Assembly: GCA_035518095.1 (NCBI GenBank)
Contig: DATIXX010000010.1
Coordinates: 1 to 64,000, forward strand
Reading direction: 5' to 3'
DNA: 64,000 nucleotides
Source of the DNA: Burkholderiales bacterium
GTDB taxonomy: Bacteria > Pseudomonadota > Gammaproteobacteria > Burkholderiales > JAHFRG01
In this document: positions 25,732 to 34,874 of the stretch, piece after piece
Layout of the letters: each line of letters starts with the position of its first letter
Position numbering within the stretch: position 1 is the first letter of the stretch
Program-made: the position numbers and the translations under genes
The notes under the pieces: model-generated
Told to the model about the DNA's origin: nothing
Databases searched by the model: none
Seen by the model: only the letters and a program-made list of their open reading frames with translations

Positions 25732-26277
25732 TCACAATTTAATAAAATGCTCCCGATAATATTTCATTTCCTCTATCGATTCGTAAATATCCGCCAGCGC
25801 TTCGTGCTTGCCCTGCTTGAAAAGCCCGCCCGCAATTTCAGGCTTCCAGCGTTTCACAAGCTCCTTGAGCGTACTGACATCGAGGTTGCGGTAATGAAAA
25901 TACCCCTCCAACTGCGGCATATACCGCGCCAGGAAGCGTCGGTCCTGGCAGATCGAATTGCCACACATCGGGGACGCTTTGGGAGGCACGTGCTGCGCCA
26001 GGAAGCTCATCATCTGCGCCTCGACCTCGGCCTCCCCCAAGTTCGACACCTTGACCTTGTCAATTAACCCTGTTTTGGCGTGCGTGGATTTGTTCCATTC
26101 ATCCATCGCATCCAACAAAGCGGCCGGTTGGCGCACGATCAGTACTGGTGCTTCCGCCATAATATTCAGATTGCTATCCGTCACGACCAGCGCAACTTCA
26201 AGGATTTTATCGATGTCCGGATTGAGTCCGCTCATTTCCATGTCAATCCAGATGAGATGACTTGCGTCTTGTGCCAT
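25732..26277 (-). CDS. orn: Oligoribonuclease
   Basis: A 181-residue DEDDh 3'-5' exonuclease with exo I WIDMEMSGLNP (D12, E14), exo II around CGNSICQDRRFL and exo III with H-x4-D in GKHEALADI. It degrades two-base RNAs, including pGpG from cyclic-di-GMP turnover, and is essential in many proteobacteria. Full length. It diverges from the Ste24-like protease gene across a 69-base gap that must hold both promoters. The presence of a PilZ-like protein elsewhere in the window fits a cyclic-di-GMP-using organism. Confidence 0.96.
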   Translation of the reverse strand: MAQDASHLIWIDMEMSGLNPDIDKILEVALVVTDSNLNIMAEAPVLIVRQPAALLDAMDEWNKSTHAKTGLIDKVKVSNLGEAEVEAQMMSFLAQHVPPKASPMCGNSICQDRRFLARYMPQLEGYFHYRNLDVSTLKELVKRWKPEIAGGLFKQGKHEALADIYESIEEMKYYREHFIKL

Positions 26278-26346
26278 AATGTGCTCTCGAAATTCTAAAG
26301 ACTTATTGTGTCATAACCTCGCGCCTTCCGTTACTCGAGCTTACGC

Positions 26347-27594
26347 ATGCACGTTTTTACCGCAGTTTTCCTGGTCGCCTTGCTGCTTACTACCGCGGCC
26401 CGCCTGTGGCTTGCAATCCGTCACATTCACTACATCCGTGGGCACCGCGATACCGTGCCGCAGGAATTTGCGACGCAAATCAACCTGGCGGCTCACCAAA
26501 AAGCCGCCGATTACAGCTGCGCCAAAACCAGACTCCATATGGTGCACGCTGTCGTCGACGCGCTGTTGCTGCTTGCGCTTACGCTAGGCGGCGGGCTCCA
26601 GCTGCTGAGCGACGCTTGGGCCGGATGGCTGGGAAACGGTCTAGCATTCGGCATGGCGCTCATAATCAGTGTGGCGGTGATTGTCAGCATCATCGAAATC
26701 CCGATTGATATCTACCGTATTTTTGTTATCGAGGCCGGATTTGGATTTAACCAGATGACTCCGGTCCTGTTTATCGTGGACCTGCTGAAGCAAGCCTTGC
26801 TCGCGACCGTGTTCGGGGTGCCGCTTTTATTCTGCGTCCTGTGGCTCATGGCGAAAATGGGAACATACTGGTGGTTTTATGTTTGGCTTGCGTGGGTCGG
26901 TTTCAACGTGCTGGTGCTCGCCATTTATCCCACCTACATCGCGCCACTATTCAATAAATTCTCTCCGATGGAAAATCCCGAGCTCAAAACTCGCGTGGAG
27001 CAGCTGCTCGCCAGGTGCGGTTTCAAGTCACAAGGATTGTTTGTGATGGACGGCTCAAAGCGCAGCAATCACGGCAACGCCTACTTTACCGGTTTCGGCG
27101 CCGCCAAGCGGATCGTTTTCTTTGACACGCTGCTTTCCAGGCTGGAGCCCGCGGAAATCGAAGCGGTACTGGCACACGAATTGGGTCATTACAAGCTGTA
27201 CCACGTGATCAAGCGGATGCTTTGGACATTTGCGGTTAGCCTGGGCTTTCTGTGGCTCTTGGGCATGCTGATAAACGAGCCGTGGTTTTATCAGGGACTC
27301 AATGTCACGACTCCATCCACTGCGATGGCACTGCTGCTGTTTTTCATGATCACGCCGATTTTCACTTTCCTGCTGCAGCCGCTGCTGAGCGCCTACTCGC
27401 GGATGCATGAATACGAAGCAGACCAATACGCGGTGCGGTTTGCGTCGGCTTCAGATTTAATGCGGGCACTGGTAAAACTTTATAAGGATAATGCATCGAC
27501 CCTCACGCCGGATCCACTGCATTCCGCGTTTTATGACTCCCACCCGCCGGCGACGCTGCGCATCGCCCGGCTGCAAGGTGCGGTGCATAATTAG
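26347..27594 (+). CDS. M48 membrane protease, Ste24/CAAX prenyl protease 1-like
   Basis: A 415-residue integral-membrane zinc protease with about six or seven hydrophobic segments. Zinc motif HELGH at 277-281, third ligand in MHEYEADQYAV, and the Ste24-specific segment DGSKRSNHGNAYFTGFG just before the zinc site. Family role: cleavage near membrane surfaces. In bacteria without prenylated proteins its job is probably quality control of membrane proteins, similar to HtpX. It is divergent from orn and is followed after 31 bases by a small cytochrome c. All metal ligands are present. Confidence 0.88.
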   Translation: MHVFTAVFLVALLLTTAARLWLAIRHIHYIRGHRDTVPQEFATQINLAAHQKAADYSCAKTRLHMVHAVVDALLLLALTLGGGLQLLSDAWAGWLGNGLAFGMALIISVAVIVSIIEIPIDIYRIFVIEAGFGFNQMTPVLFIVDLLKQALLATVFGVPLLFCVLWLMAKMGTYWWFYVWLAWVGFNVLVLAIYPTYIAPLFNKFSPMENPELKTRVEQLLARCGFKSQGLFVMDGSKRSNHGNAYFTGFGAAKRIVFFDTLLSRLEPAEIEAVLAHELGHYKLYHVIKRMLWTFAVSLGFLWLLGMLINEPWFYQGLNVTTPSTAMALLLFFMITPIFTFLLQPLLSAYSRMHEYEADQYAVRFASASDLMRALVKLYKDNASTLTPDPLHSAFYDSHPPATLRIARLQGAVHN

Positions 27595-27625
27595 ATCCTT
27601 CAGTTAATTCAATGAAAGGAAAAAC

Positions 27626-27934
27626 GTGAACGCTCGGTTCGTGACGGCATTACTGCTGTTCGCCGCTATACCGGCCGCCGCAGATCCATTCGCCAACGGC
27701 GACGCGAAGTTAGGTGAAAAACTGGAGCAGAAATCTTGCAGAGGCTGTCATGTGTCCATGTTTGGGGGAGATGGGTCGAAGGTGTATACCCGCCCTAACC
27801 GTATCGTCAAGACACCGCAACAGCTGCTTTCTCGAATCGATACCTGCAATGCCAATACCAACGCTGGTTTGTTTCCGGAAGATGAAGTCAACATCGCGGC
27901 ATTTCTCAATCAGCACTATTACAAGTTCAAGTAG
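27626..27934 (+). CDS. Small periplasmic c-type cytochrome
   Basis: A 102-residue protein with a signal peptide (cleavage near AAA/D20) and one heme-binding motif CRGCH at 38-42. The rest is a short cytochrome c fold; Met45 or a later residue could be the distal ligand, which I cannot decide. The start is GTG with AAAGGA ahead of it; an ATG fourteen bases upstream reads into a stop. It acts as an electron carrier in the periplasm with an unknown partner. The gene converges with the CobD-like gene, only eight bases apart. Confidence 0.88.
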   Translation: MNARFVTALLLFAAIPAAADPFANGDAKLGEKLEQKSCRGCHVSMFGGDGSKVYTRPNRIVKTPQQLLSRIDTCNANTNAGLFPEDEVNIAAFLNQHYYKFK

Positions 27935-27942
27935 CAAGCGTA

Positions 27943-28875
27943 TTAGCCGCGCGCCCAAACCGCGAGACCGAATAGCAGCAGTACCAGCAGCCACAGGACC
28001 ACGGCGCGCCATACCAAGCCTATGGCGCTTTCCAGATGCTGGACATCGGCTTCGTCGCCGAGCCCGAGCTCGGGACGATAGCTGAGGCTGCTGTCATATT
28101 GGTGCAGCGGTTCTCCCAGACGTACGCCCAATGCCCCGGCTCCGCTCGCCAAAATAACGCCCTGCTCGGCGTCAATCCATGACATTGCTTGTACACGCCA
28201 GCAGTGCAATGCATCCTCGAAATCACCAACGATAGCGAAGCTTATTGCGGTAAGCCGCACGGGCACCCAATCAATCCAATTGAATATTCGCACCGCAAAG
28301 TTGCCAAATCCGGCAAGCTGCACATCACGGCGGCTATCCCATTTCTCGCTCAGAACCGATGCAAAGCGGTACAACACGGCTCCAAGCGGGCCCGGCAATA
28401 CAGCAAACCAGAATATCACACCAAACACGTAGCGGTGGGAACAAACCAGGCCGTCTTCTATTACCACCCGCACAATTTCATTGGTAGAAAACTGAGTCGC
28501 TTCTTCTCGGCGCCATTGGCTCAGCAGTACTCGTGCTTGCTGCAAGTCTCCTTCGCGCAGTGCCTTATGGATGCGGGTGAAGATATGGCTGAACTGTCGA
28601 AAACCCATGGTCGCGTATAGCAGCATCACGTTCCATAGCCAGCCAAGAAATGGATGAAGTTTGGTCAGAACATAGTAAACCGCGCCCGCAACAAATAGAG
28701 CAGGGAATATCGCGGCAAGCCAGGCTATTATGCCTTGATAGCTCGCACCGGCGTTGAGGCGGCGCTGCAGGAAATCAGCATAGCGCGCGTACCACTCGTA
28801 AAATCGGTTGTCTGGTCCAAGCGGATAGAATTGCTCGATTATGAGCGCTGCGATTACTGCAAAGACGAGGCTCAT
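27943..28875 (-). CDS. CobD/CbiB family membrane protein (AmpE-like)
   Basis: A 310-residue inner-membrane protein: hydrophobic N-terminus, segments near 45-70, 145-165 and a C-terminal helix, with the CobD/CbiB-like pattern (NWIDWVPVRLTAISFAIVG, DAEQGVILASGAGALGVRLG). CbiB makes adenosylcobinamide phosphate, but betaproteobacteria often carry this uncharacterised branch without other cobalamin genes nearby, as here. It is related to AmpE, which lies in the envelope. It is divergent in arrangement from nothing: the next leftward gene upstream is greB, 72 bases away. Function should be left open. Confidence 0.75.
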   Translation of the reverse strand: MSLVFAVIAALIIEQFYPLGPDNRFYEWYARYADFLQRRLNAGASYQGIIAWLAAIFPALFVAGAVYYVLTKLHPFLGWLWNVMLLYATMGFRQFSHIFTRIHKALREGDLQQARVLLSQWRREEATQFSTNEIVRVVIEDGLVCSHRYVFGVIFWFAVLPGPLGAVLYRFASVLSEKWDSRRDVQLAGFGNFAVRIFNWIDWVPVRLTAISFAIVGDFEDALHCWRVQAMSWIDAEQGVILASGAGALGVRLGEPLHQYDSSLSYRPELGLGDEADVQHLESAIGLVWRAVVLWLLVLLLFGLAVWARG

Positions 28876-28947
28876 TAGACGAATGAATTGTTATGGAAAT
28901 AACAGGACACCATTTCACCCTGTGCCCCGGACAACGCGTACGCTCCC

Positions 28948-29454
28948 TCAATCGCGCGCATAGCGAATTGCGGTGACCTCCAATTCCAAATTCCCTGCAG
29001 GGCGTTTCCAAACCACGTTATCGCCCACCCGCGCACCAATCATTGCGTGGGCAAGGGGCGAATCCCAACTCACTTTGCCTTTGGCTACGTCTGCTTCGTC
29101 TTCTCCGACGATAGTGAATTCGCGCGCTTCGCCGTTTTCATCCTGTACGCTCACGCTCGCGCCAAAATGCACTTCACCCGCGGGCTGCGTAGCCGGATCG
29201 ACTACAATAGCGCGCTCGAGGCGCGCCTGAAAATAACGCAAATCCCGCTCCACCTGCTTGAGTTGTTGCGTGGCAAGCGGATCATCGACATCCGCGGCGA
29301 GCGCTGACCGCTGCTTGATCAATGCCTGGCTGCGCTCCTGCAGCTGCGCATAACCCTTTGGCGTAACGTAATTGGGATGCGGGCTTTGCGGGCGTTCCGG
29401 CAATTCATCTATTGCTGGTTTGTCATCTTGCTCTTTGACAAAGGCTCGGCTCAT
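28948..29454 (-). CDS. greB: Transcript cleavage factor GreB
   Basis: A 168-residue Gre factor: an N-terminal coiled coil (about 32-90, TPKGYAQLQERSQAL) and the C-terminal FKBP-like globular domain with ASVSVQDENGE and SPLAHAMIGARVGD. Length and the YVTPKGY start indicate GreB over GreA. The tip of the coiled coil carries acidic residues (ADVDDPLA) that would bind the second catalytic metal in the RNA polymerase secondary channel. It rescues backtracked polymerase. The N-terminus is about ten residues longer than in E. coli. Confidence 0.9.
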   Translation of the reverse strand: MSRAFVKEQDDKPAIDELPERPQSPHPNYVTPKGYAQLQERSQALIKQRSALAADVDDPLATQQLKQVERDLRYFQARLERAIVVDPATQPAGEVHFGASVSVQDENGEAREFTIVGEDEADVAKGKVSWDSPLAHAMIGARVGDNVVWKRPAGNLELEVTAIRYARD

Positions 29455-30147
29455 AGCAAATTTCAGTGGTGTATTGTTGTAGGTCCAACGTTGAAATTAA
29501 CGGTGCGGCTCGATGGTGCAAAAACTTCCGGCAAAAAGACTCCTGTACTGATACATGTCGTGTATTGCTGCAACTACTGCTCGCCCGGTTCTATGTTTGA
29601 TAGACATACCGTTCATTTCGCTTTTGACCGCCCTAATGTGATGTTTGTTTCACTATAGGTAACGCTGCGCGAATTTGCGAGCCAGTTTTTAATATACAGC
29701 AAAGGCGCGCAATTTGTGAAGCAATGAATTTTCCGGTGAAACTTTTCGTGTTAACTCAAAATCAACGCCGCAATTGTCACGGACCTGATCCCTTCGCGTT
29801 CAATCCTGTCCAAACCGCCGGCGAATCGGGTTAGGTAAGGCATACAGCACGCGCCTCATTCGAGTATCAAAAATTGTGCAGACATCGCGCGGTGGACCGC
29901 GCCTTACCGGCGGGGTTATCAGCCTGGAAACGCCGCCAAACGCCTGAGCACCGTATTATTCACCACACACTTGGGTCGCAAACTCCGCGCCGATTTTCTA
30001 GGCCGCGCGTCTCTATATAAAGCCCGGCCGCTGGAGTGTGACACGATCGAATCGAAGAAAGTCAGTGCCGGACTGCCCAAAGCTTATAACTCTATGCGGG
30101 GCGGAATCGCCGGGCGAAACCCGATAAGGACAAGACCGGGCAAATTT
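29455..30147. other. Long intergenic region between greB and the patatin gene
   Basis: No convincing protein gene in nearly 700 bases; the frames present have no ribosome sites or family features. Around 29834-29908 there is a potential structured element: GGTAAGGC and GCCTTACC at the ends, and inside it GCGCGG-TGGA-CCGCGC. The left 200 bases are AT-rich and likely hold the greB promoter. Confidence 0.4.
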
Positions 30148-31344
30148 CTAGGCTGCGACGCCGGTCGGAGCAAAACCGAGAAACGTCAGGATTTCCTGCT
30201 CCTTGCGCATCGTATCATGGTAACCCAGATCTATAAGTTCGCGGCAGAACGATTTTTCAAATAATAAATAGCTCGCCAGGTTGGACCCGCTGCGCCGAGT
30301 CGCGCCCACACCGTGCAATAAAAAGCGGATGGCGCGCGGCAAAGTATGCACATGCTTTGCCGCGATGGACTCGATTGCCTCGCTTGGGGAAATCAACAGC
30401 ACGTCTACGTGATGCAACGAAATTTCGCTTTTCTCAAGGGCTGTAGGAGGAACCAACTGTAATGTCTTATTGATACGCTGCAGCCGCTCCAGATCCACTT
30501 CCATGCTGTCGAGAAAAATGCTGTTCAGGGTGTGGCCGGCGATTTCGGCCAACGACGGGTATCCTTCTGATTTGACCCGCTTACCTTCCTCTCCCAGGGT
30601 CACGCCCACTACCAGCACGCGCTCCGCGCCCAGATGCAGCGCCGGGCTGATTGGCGCGTACTGGCGCATTGAACCGTCCCCGAAATACTCGCGGTTGATA
30701 CGGACCGCTGGAAACATGAATGGAATCGCCGAGGAGGCAAGCAAGTGCTCGAGGCCGATTTGCGCAGGGATGCCTAGGCGGCGAGCGCGTTTCCACGGCG
30801 TCAGCGTGGGCACGCCTTGGTAAAAAGTGACGGATTGCCCGGAAGTGTAGCCCGAAGCTGTGATACTCAAGGCGTAAAGCGCACCACGGTCAATGCTCTC
30901 CTGCACTCCTTTGAATTCAAGCTTATTCCTGAGAAGCGCCTCAAGCGGTTTGTTGTCCAGTAGGGAAGCCGGGTTGTGCTTGCCCAAACCACCAATTAGC
31001 AATGCGGTCATCCAGCGCGCACCCGAAATGAAAACCCCGGCCGGATCGGATCGATACACCTGGCCCACGTGAAAATTCCGCCATACTGCCATCAATCGCC
31101 CCACGCCTACGCGGAAGTCGGTTGCGCTAACAGCCAATGCGGCGGCATTGAAGGCACCCGCGGACGTGCCGCAGATAATTGGAAATGGATTACGGGCGTT
31201 CCTGGGTAGCAACCGCGATACGGCCCACAGCACACCCACCTGGTAGGCAGCGCGTGCACCGCCTCCGGTCAAAATAATTGCGACTTTGGGTCTTGCGGCT
31301 TGGACATCCACCTTGCTCTCTGGACCAGTATGCAATAACTGCAC
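30148..31344 (-). CDS. Patatin-like phospholipase
   Basis: A 398-residue patatin: oxyanion hole TGGGARAAYQ (26-35), nucleophile S61 in GTSAG and the dyad aspartate D223 in GDGS. Family members are lipid acyl hydrolases; a C-terminal extension of about 120 residues (from roughly 270) is of unknown function. No signal peptide, so it is probably cytoplasmic or membrane-peripheral. The start is a GTG twelve bases after the stop of the small upstream gene on the same strand, so the two are probably co-transcribed. The frame stays open upstream, so the exact start is uncertain. Confidence 0.87.
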   Translation of the reverse strand: MQLLHTGPESKVDVQAARPKVAIILTGGGARAAYQVGVLWAVSRLLPRNARNPFPIICGTSAGAFNAAALAVSATDFRVGVGRLMAVWRNFHVGQVYRSDPAGVFISGARWMTALLIGGLGKHNPASLLDNKPLEALLRNKLEFKGVQESIDRGALYALSITASGYTSGQSVTFYQGVPTLTPWKRARRLGIPAQIGLEHLLASSAIPFMFPAVRINREYFGDGSMRQYAPISPALHLGAERVLVVGVTLGEEGKRVKSEGYPSLAEIAGHTLNSIFLDSMEVDLERLQRINKTLQLVPPTALEKSEISLHHVDVLLISPSEAIESIAAKHVHTLPRAIRFLLHGVGATRRSGSNLASYLLFEKSFCRELIDLGYHDTMRKEQEILTFLGFAPTGVAA

Positions 31345-31355
31345 CCTGTTTCGGA

Positions 31356-31619
31356 CTACGTTTTCGTATCCTTCGCCGCGCCCCGCCCTTTCACCAAATC
31401 CAGCGCGTCACGCAATGTGTCTTCGGGCAGCTTATTCAAGCCTTCAGCCAACATTTCCGCCGATGCGTAACTCTCTCGGGGCAGGCTTCTGCTGTCCATG
31501 CCGGCTACGAATACCGCGGCGGCGCCGGTAACTCGGAGCAGGGTTTGGCGCTCCGACATAAGCATCTCGATTTCAGAACGCAACATTGAAATTTCCCGGT
31601 CTTTGCGATTGTCAGGCAT
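31356..31619 (-). CDS. Small hypothetical protein with N-terminal coiled coil
   Basis: I do not recognise this 87-residue protein. I chose the ATG at 31619 (MPDNRKDREISML), because the longer frame adds 55 residues of poor coding character. The first 35 residues form a probable coiled coil (EISMLRSEIEMLMSERQTLL), the middle is hydrophobic (VTGAAAVFVAGM), and the end is helical and charged. It lies just ahead of the patatin gene on the same strand, so it may be a partner. No ribosome site of note. Confidence 0.55.
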   Translation of the reverse strand: MPDNRKDREISMLRSEIEMLMSERQTLLRVTGAAAVFVAGMDSRSLPRESYASAEMLAEGLNKLPEDTLRDALDLVKGRGAAKDTKT

Positions 31620-32087
31620 TGCGGCCACAATTTTTCTTTGCAAGCCGCTATATTGCCACACGTACGCGTCGCACCGCCAGATATTGCCCGAAGCCAATAG
31701 ACCCATAGTGTGCAGAAATCTTGGGCCGCAATACCTGGGCGAGATCAGGAAGACGTTGCCGAACAGCCCTCCCTGCGTATTCACAGGTTGCAGCTTTTCA
31801 GCCTGTCGGCATGCCCGATACTAAAGACTTGAGGATATAAGGCGCCTCAAACAGCTTCTTTTGGCTGCAGTTCTGATTTTCCCGAGCGCTTCCGCTTCAC
31901 ATTTTTTGCCGTTCACTGCCACGTGGATTTGAAAAACGAGAAGCCACTTGCCACGCACCCTCGGCGGACGCTCAACAATTGCGGTGACGAGATCGCTGCG
32001 CGCCGCGGGCGCGGCGCTGTGCACGGCAGTCGTACAAATTCCTAGATGCGCAGGTCAAGTCCCTGCTCAATCTCGCGATCCAATAGT
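31620..32087. other. Intergenic region upstream of the patatin unit
   Basis: No supported gene. A 67-codon arginine-rich frame on the minus strand (31821-32024) has no recognisable family or ribosome site and is probably chance. Confidence 0.4.
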
Positions 32088-32714
32088 CTATTCGGACCGA
32101 CTGCTCAATACCTGATAGAGGTTGTATAGAATTCCCGCGGTCGCGCCCCATATAAAGCGACGTTGATACGGCATGGCGTAATATTGCCGCGGCCTGCCCA
32201 TATAGCTTATGCTATGCCGTTCATGATTCGCGGGGTCGAGAAAGTAATGCAGCGGGACTTCGAAAATTTCCTCGACTTCGAAGCTGTCGAGTTTCACGGG
32301 AAATGGCGGATTAATCAACCCTACCACCGGAGCTATTCGAAACCCAGTATGGACAAAGTAATCCGGCATAATCCCCAGAACATCTACGCTTGAGCGTGGT
32401 AACCCAATTTCCTCCTCCGCTTCACGTAGCGCCGTGTCATGTGCACTTGTATCGCCCGCCTCAGCTCTGCCGCCAGGAAAGCTGATTTGGCCGGCATGGT
32501 CAGCAAGATGCGCGGTGCGCTGAGTGAACAATACTGTGATCCCTGATTCACGGTTTATCAGCGGCACGAGCACCGCGGCCTGAATGGCATGAATGGGCTC
32601 AAACAATGCCTGCTCGGGTCTACCCTGCCACTGCGGTGAAACTACGGCCCGTGCAAGCTGGTTGACCAACCATTTGCGATTCGAACCGAGTATGTTCGCT
32701 GACATGCCGCTCAC
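32088..32714 (-). CDS. Nudix hydrolase, CoA pyrophosphatase (NudL)-like
   Basis: A 208-residue protein with a Nudix box from about residue 81: GGRAEAGD, then REAEEEIG, giving the G-x5-E-x7-RE-x2-EE-x-G pattern. Just before it, LADHAGQISFPGG matches the LLP-x-H-(A/G)GQ-x-SFPGG signature of CoA pyrophosphatases. Expected reaction: hydrolysis of CoA or acyl-CoA to 3',5'-ADP and phosphopantetheine, in the cytoplasm. It stands alone with long intergenic DNA on both sides. Box residues all intact. Confidence 0.88.
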   Translation of the reverse strand: MSGMSANILGSNRKWLVNQLARAVVSPQWQGRPEQALFEPIHAIQAAVLVPLINRESGITVLFTQRTAHLADHAGQISFPGGRAEAGDTSAHDTALREAEEEIGLPRSSVDVLGIMPDYFVHTGFRIAPVVGLINPPFPVKLDSFEVEEIFEVPLHYFLDPANHERHSISYMGRPRQYYAMPYQRRFIWGATAGILYNLYQVLSSRSE

Positions 32715-33439
32715 CAGAATATCCGTTTTCTATCGCGATAAACGCCGCATGGGCAGGACAATGCCGCGAGCCACACCGCTGTATTGCGGCTCTTCATTGC
32801 CATTCTCAGCACGCGAGCACAGCCCATTTCCGCTCCAGCCCGGTCCGGATAAATGGAATTCACCAATCTATTACCCTTGTTGACAGTGGCCGCAGTGCCA
32901 TTTCAAGCGGTTGAGCGCTGCCGTTGAAATGCGGTTTGCCCGTGCACCACGGTCCGCCGGTTCCGGAAGGTCGCCCAGGCCACTCGAAGCATTTGCAAGG
33001 CGGCCGCAATTCGTCACGCGCATCGACAATGTCAATCTTTGACGCGACCGCGTCGGCCCGCAGGCGTTAATTGCAATGATCGTACGTATGATGGGAAGCC
33101 GGCCATCCAGTATGGCGGAAACCCAAGTATCAGCCATAGCTTCCGCTGCGTAATCGCTGCAGGAATCCATAAAGCCTAATAATAGCGCAATGCATCTCTT
33201 TGAGCCGCCGGATAGGCCTGTTATAGTTTCATTCAACAGTTTCTCAGTCTAGGATCAACTATGATGCTCAGGCTGCTGATATCGCGACCGAACGCGCTTG
33301 GGAATCGGCCCGGAAGATGATTCATGTCGCCGATTGGACCAACAGCGAATGGGCGGGCCGTTCTCCTGCTCCGAACGCTTCACTTTTGCGGATGACGCTG
33401 CGAACTAACAAAAATATTGGTTGAAAGCCGGTATCCTCG
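32715..33439. other. Long intergenic region before the FAH gene
   Basis: About 725 bases without a supportable gene. The longest minus-strand frame (121 codons, 32871-33236) is arginine- and cysteine-rich and resembles nothing I know. The stretch may be gene debris; I could not identify the source. Confidence 0.4.
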
Positions 33440-34336
33440 ATGCGATTTCTGACTTTTGTACGCGGCGGTTCGACTCGAGTCGGCGTGTTGCGTGACAACA
33501 AGCGTGTGCTCGACTTGGAGGAGCAAACAAAAAGACTTAACTTGAAGCTTCCGTTCGATGCTTCCGATATGCTGGCGCTAATCAGTTCCGGAGCAGCAGG
33601 GTTCGCCGCAGTACGGCGTCTGCTGGAAGCAGAAACTTCGGTTCTGGAACTGGCGGGGCTCAAGTTGGTCGCACCCATTCCGCGGCCGCGCAAGAATGTC
33701 TTCTGCGTAGGATGGAATTATCTGGAACACTTCGCGGAAGGGGAAACCATACGCCACTCCGGTCACGACTTGCCGGAGCACCCGGTGTTTTTTAGCAAGA
33801 CCCCAACAGCGGTGACGGGTCCCTATGACCGGATCCCATACGACGCGAGAGTATCTGAGCAAATCGATTGGGAGGTGGAGCTTGCGGTCATAATCGGCAA
33901 AAGCGGCAAGGATATCTCAGAACGCGAGGCGCCGGATTACATCTTCGGTTACACCGTTGTGAACGACATTTCGGCGCGCGACCTGCAGCGCCGGCATGGT
34001 GGTCAATGGCTTAAAGGCAAAAGTCTCGACGGCGCCTGCCCGATGGGACCGTGGATCGTGACTCGAGATGACCTCGATCCCGCAAATCTGCGCGTGGTTA
34101 CCCGCGTCAACGGCATTACCAAACAGGACTCAAATACTCGTTACCTCTACTTCAAAATCCCGCGACTTATCGCCGAACTATCCTTGGGAATGACTCTAGA
34201 AGCAGGCGACATCATCTCTACCGGCACCCCCGCTGGAGTCGGTTTTGCGCGCAAACCACCCGAGTTTTTAAAGCCCGGCGATTTGCTGGAAACCGAAATT
34301 GAGGGAATCGGTCGGATGGAAAACCGCATCGGCTGA
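33440..34336 (+). CDS. Fumarylacetoacetate hydrolase family protein
   Basis: A 298-residue FAH-superfamily protein: N-terminal cap domain (1-65), then the catalytic core with GWNYLEH, metal-ligand motif DWEVELAVIIGK, and GYTVVNDISARDLQ, followed by GKSLDGACPMGPW and the ISTGTPAGVG loop. Family members hydrolyse or decarboxylate beta-keto acids such as oxaloacetate, acylpyruvates or aromatic ring-cleavage products. The substrate cannot be assigned here; there is no aromatic pathway nearby. It converges with the ACT-domain gene 16 bases away. Metal ligands are intact. Ribosome site weak. Confidence 0.87.
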   Translation: MRFLTFVRGGSTRVGVLRDNKRVLDLEEQTKRLNLKLPFDASDMLALISSGAAGFAAVRRLLEAETSVLELAGLKLVAPIPRPRKNVFCVGWNYLEHFAEGETIRHSGHDLPEHPVFFSKTPTAVTGPYDRIPYDARVSEQIDWEVELAVIIGKSGKDISEREAPDYIFGYTVVNDISARDLQRRHGGQWLKGKSLDGACPMGPWIVTRDDLDPANLRVVTRVNGITKQDSNTRYLYFKIPRLIAELSLGMTLEAGDIISTGTPAGVGFARKPPEFLKPGDLLETEIEGIGRMENRIG

Positions 34337-34352
34337 GGCAGGCTGCCTTGCT

Positions 34353-34766
34353 TTACATTGCGCCTAAAAGTTTCGCTGTTTTCGCGACATCCTTGGGTTT
34401 GACCCAGAAAATTACCCCATAGCGCCCTTCGCCCGCTGTCACCGCGTCCAACGCAGTAACGTTTATTTTCGCGTCCGCCAGCTTGCCCAAGGTTTCAACA
34501 ATGGCACCTACGCGATCTTCTCCTTGGATTAAGAACCCGGTCTTCTTGGCGCTGAGCTTAAATCTCGCCTTTTTTGCCGCGTCCTTTAGAGCCATTGCGT
34601 TTTCAGGAATAAAGTCGACTTGTGCCCGTCCTCCTCGCGGAAAACCTGAAAAGGCAAGCAAATTCACGCTGGCATCACGCAGCGCTTTGAGCATACGCAC
34701 ACCCTCTCCGACTTTATTGGGCGCACTCACGGTAAAGTAGTCCACTTTGCGAATAGTATCAGGCAT
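34353..34766 (-). CDS. Tandem ACT-domain protein
   Basis: A 137-residue protein made of two small ACT-like halves: residues 5-65 (VDYFTVSAPNKVGEGVRMLKAL) and 70-137 (KTGFLIQGEDRVGAIVETLGKLADAKINV). The start is the ATG at 34766 with AAGGAGGAAAC right before it, so a frame extending 29 codons further is not used. ACT pairs usually bind amino acids and regulate metabolism or act as stand-alone sensors; here no partner enzyme is fused. It lies between FAH and the thioesterase genes. Ligand unknown. Confidence 0.8.
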   Translation of the reverse strand: MPDTIRKVDYFTVSAPNKVGEGVRMLKALRDASVNLLAFSGFPRGGRAQVDFIPENAMALKDAAKKARFKLSAKKTGFLIQGEDRVGAIVETLGKLADAKINVTALDAVTAGEGRYGVIFWVKPKDVAKTAKLLGAM

Positions 34767-34874
34767 GTTTCCTCCTTCTGCATACACGATATATTTAATT
34801 AACCTCAATTTATTTTTAGCAAGCTTTACGGCCGTTGGCAATCCCAAAATCAAAATAGCCAGAAGCTACAGCCG

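Noticed and set aside
32871-33236. 121-codon minus-strand frame in the gap before the FAH gene
   Set aside because: Odd composition, no ribosome site, no recognisable motif.
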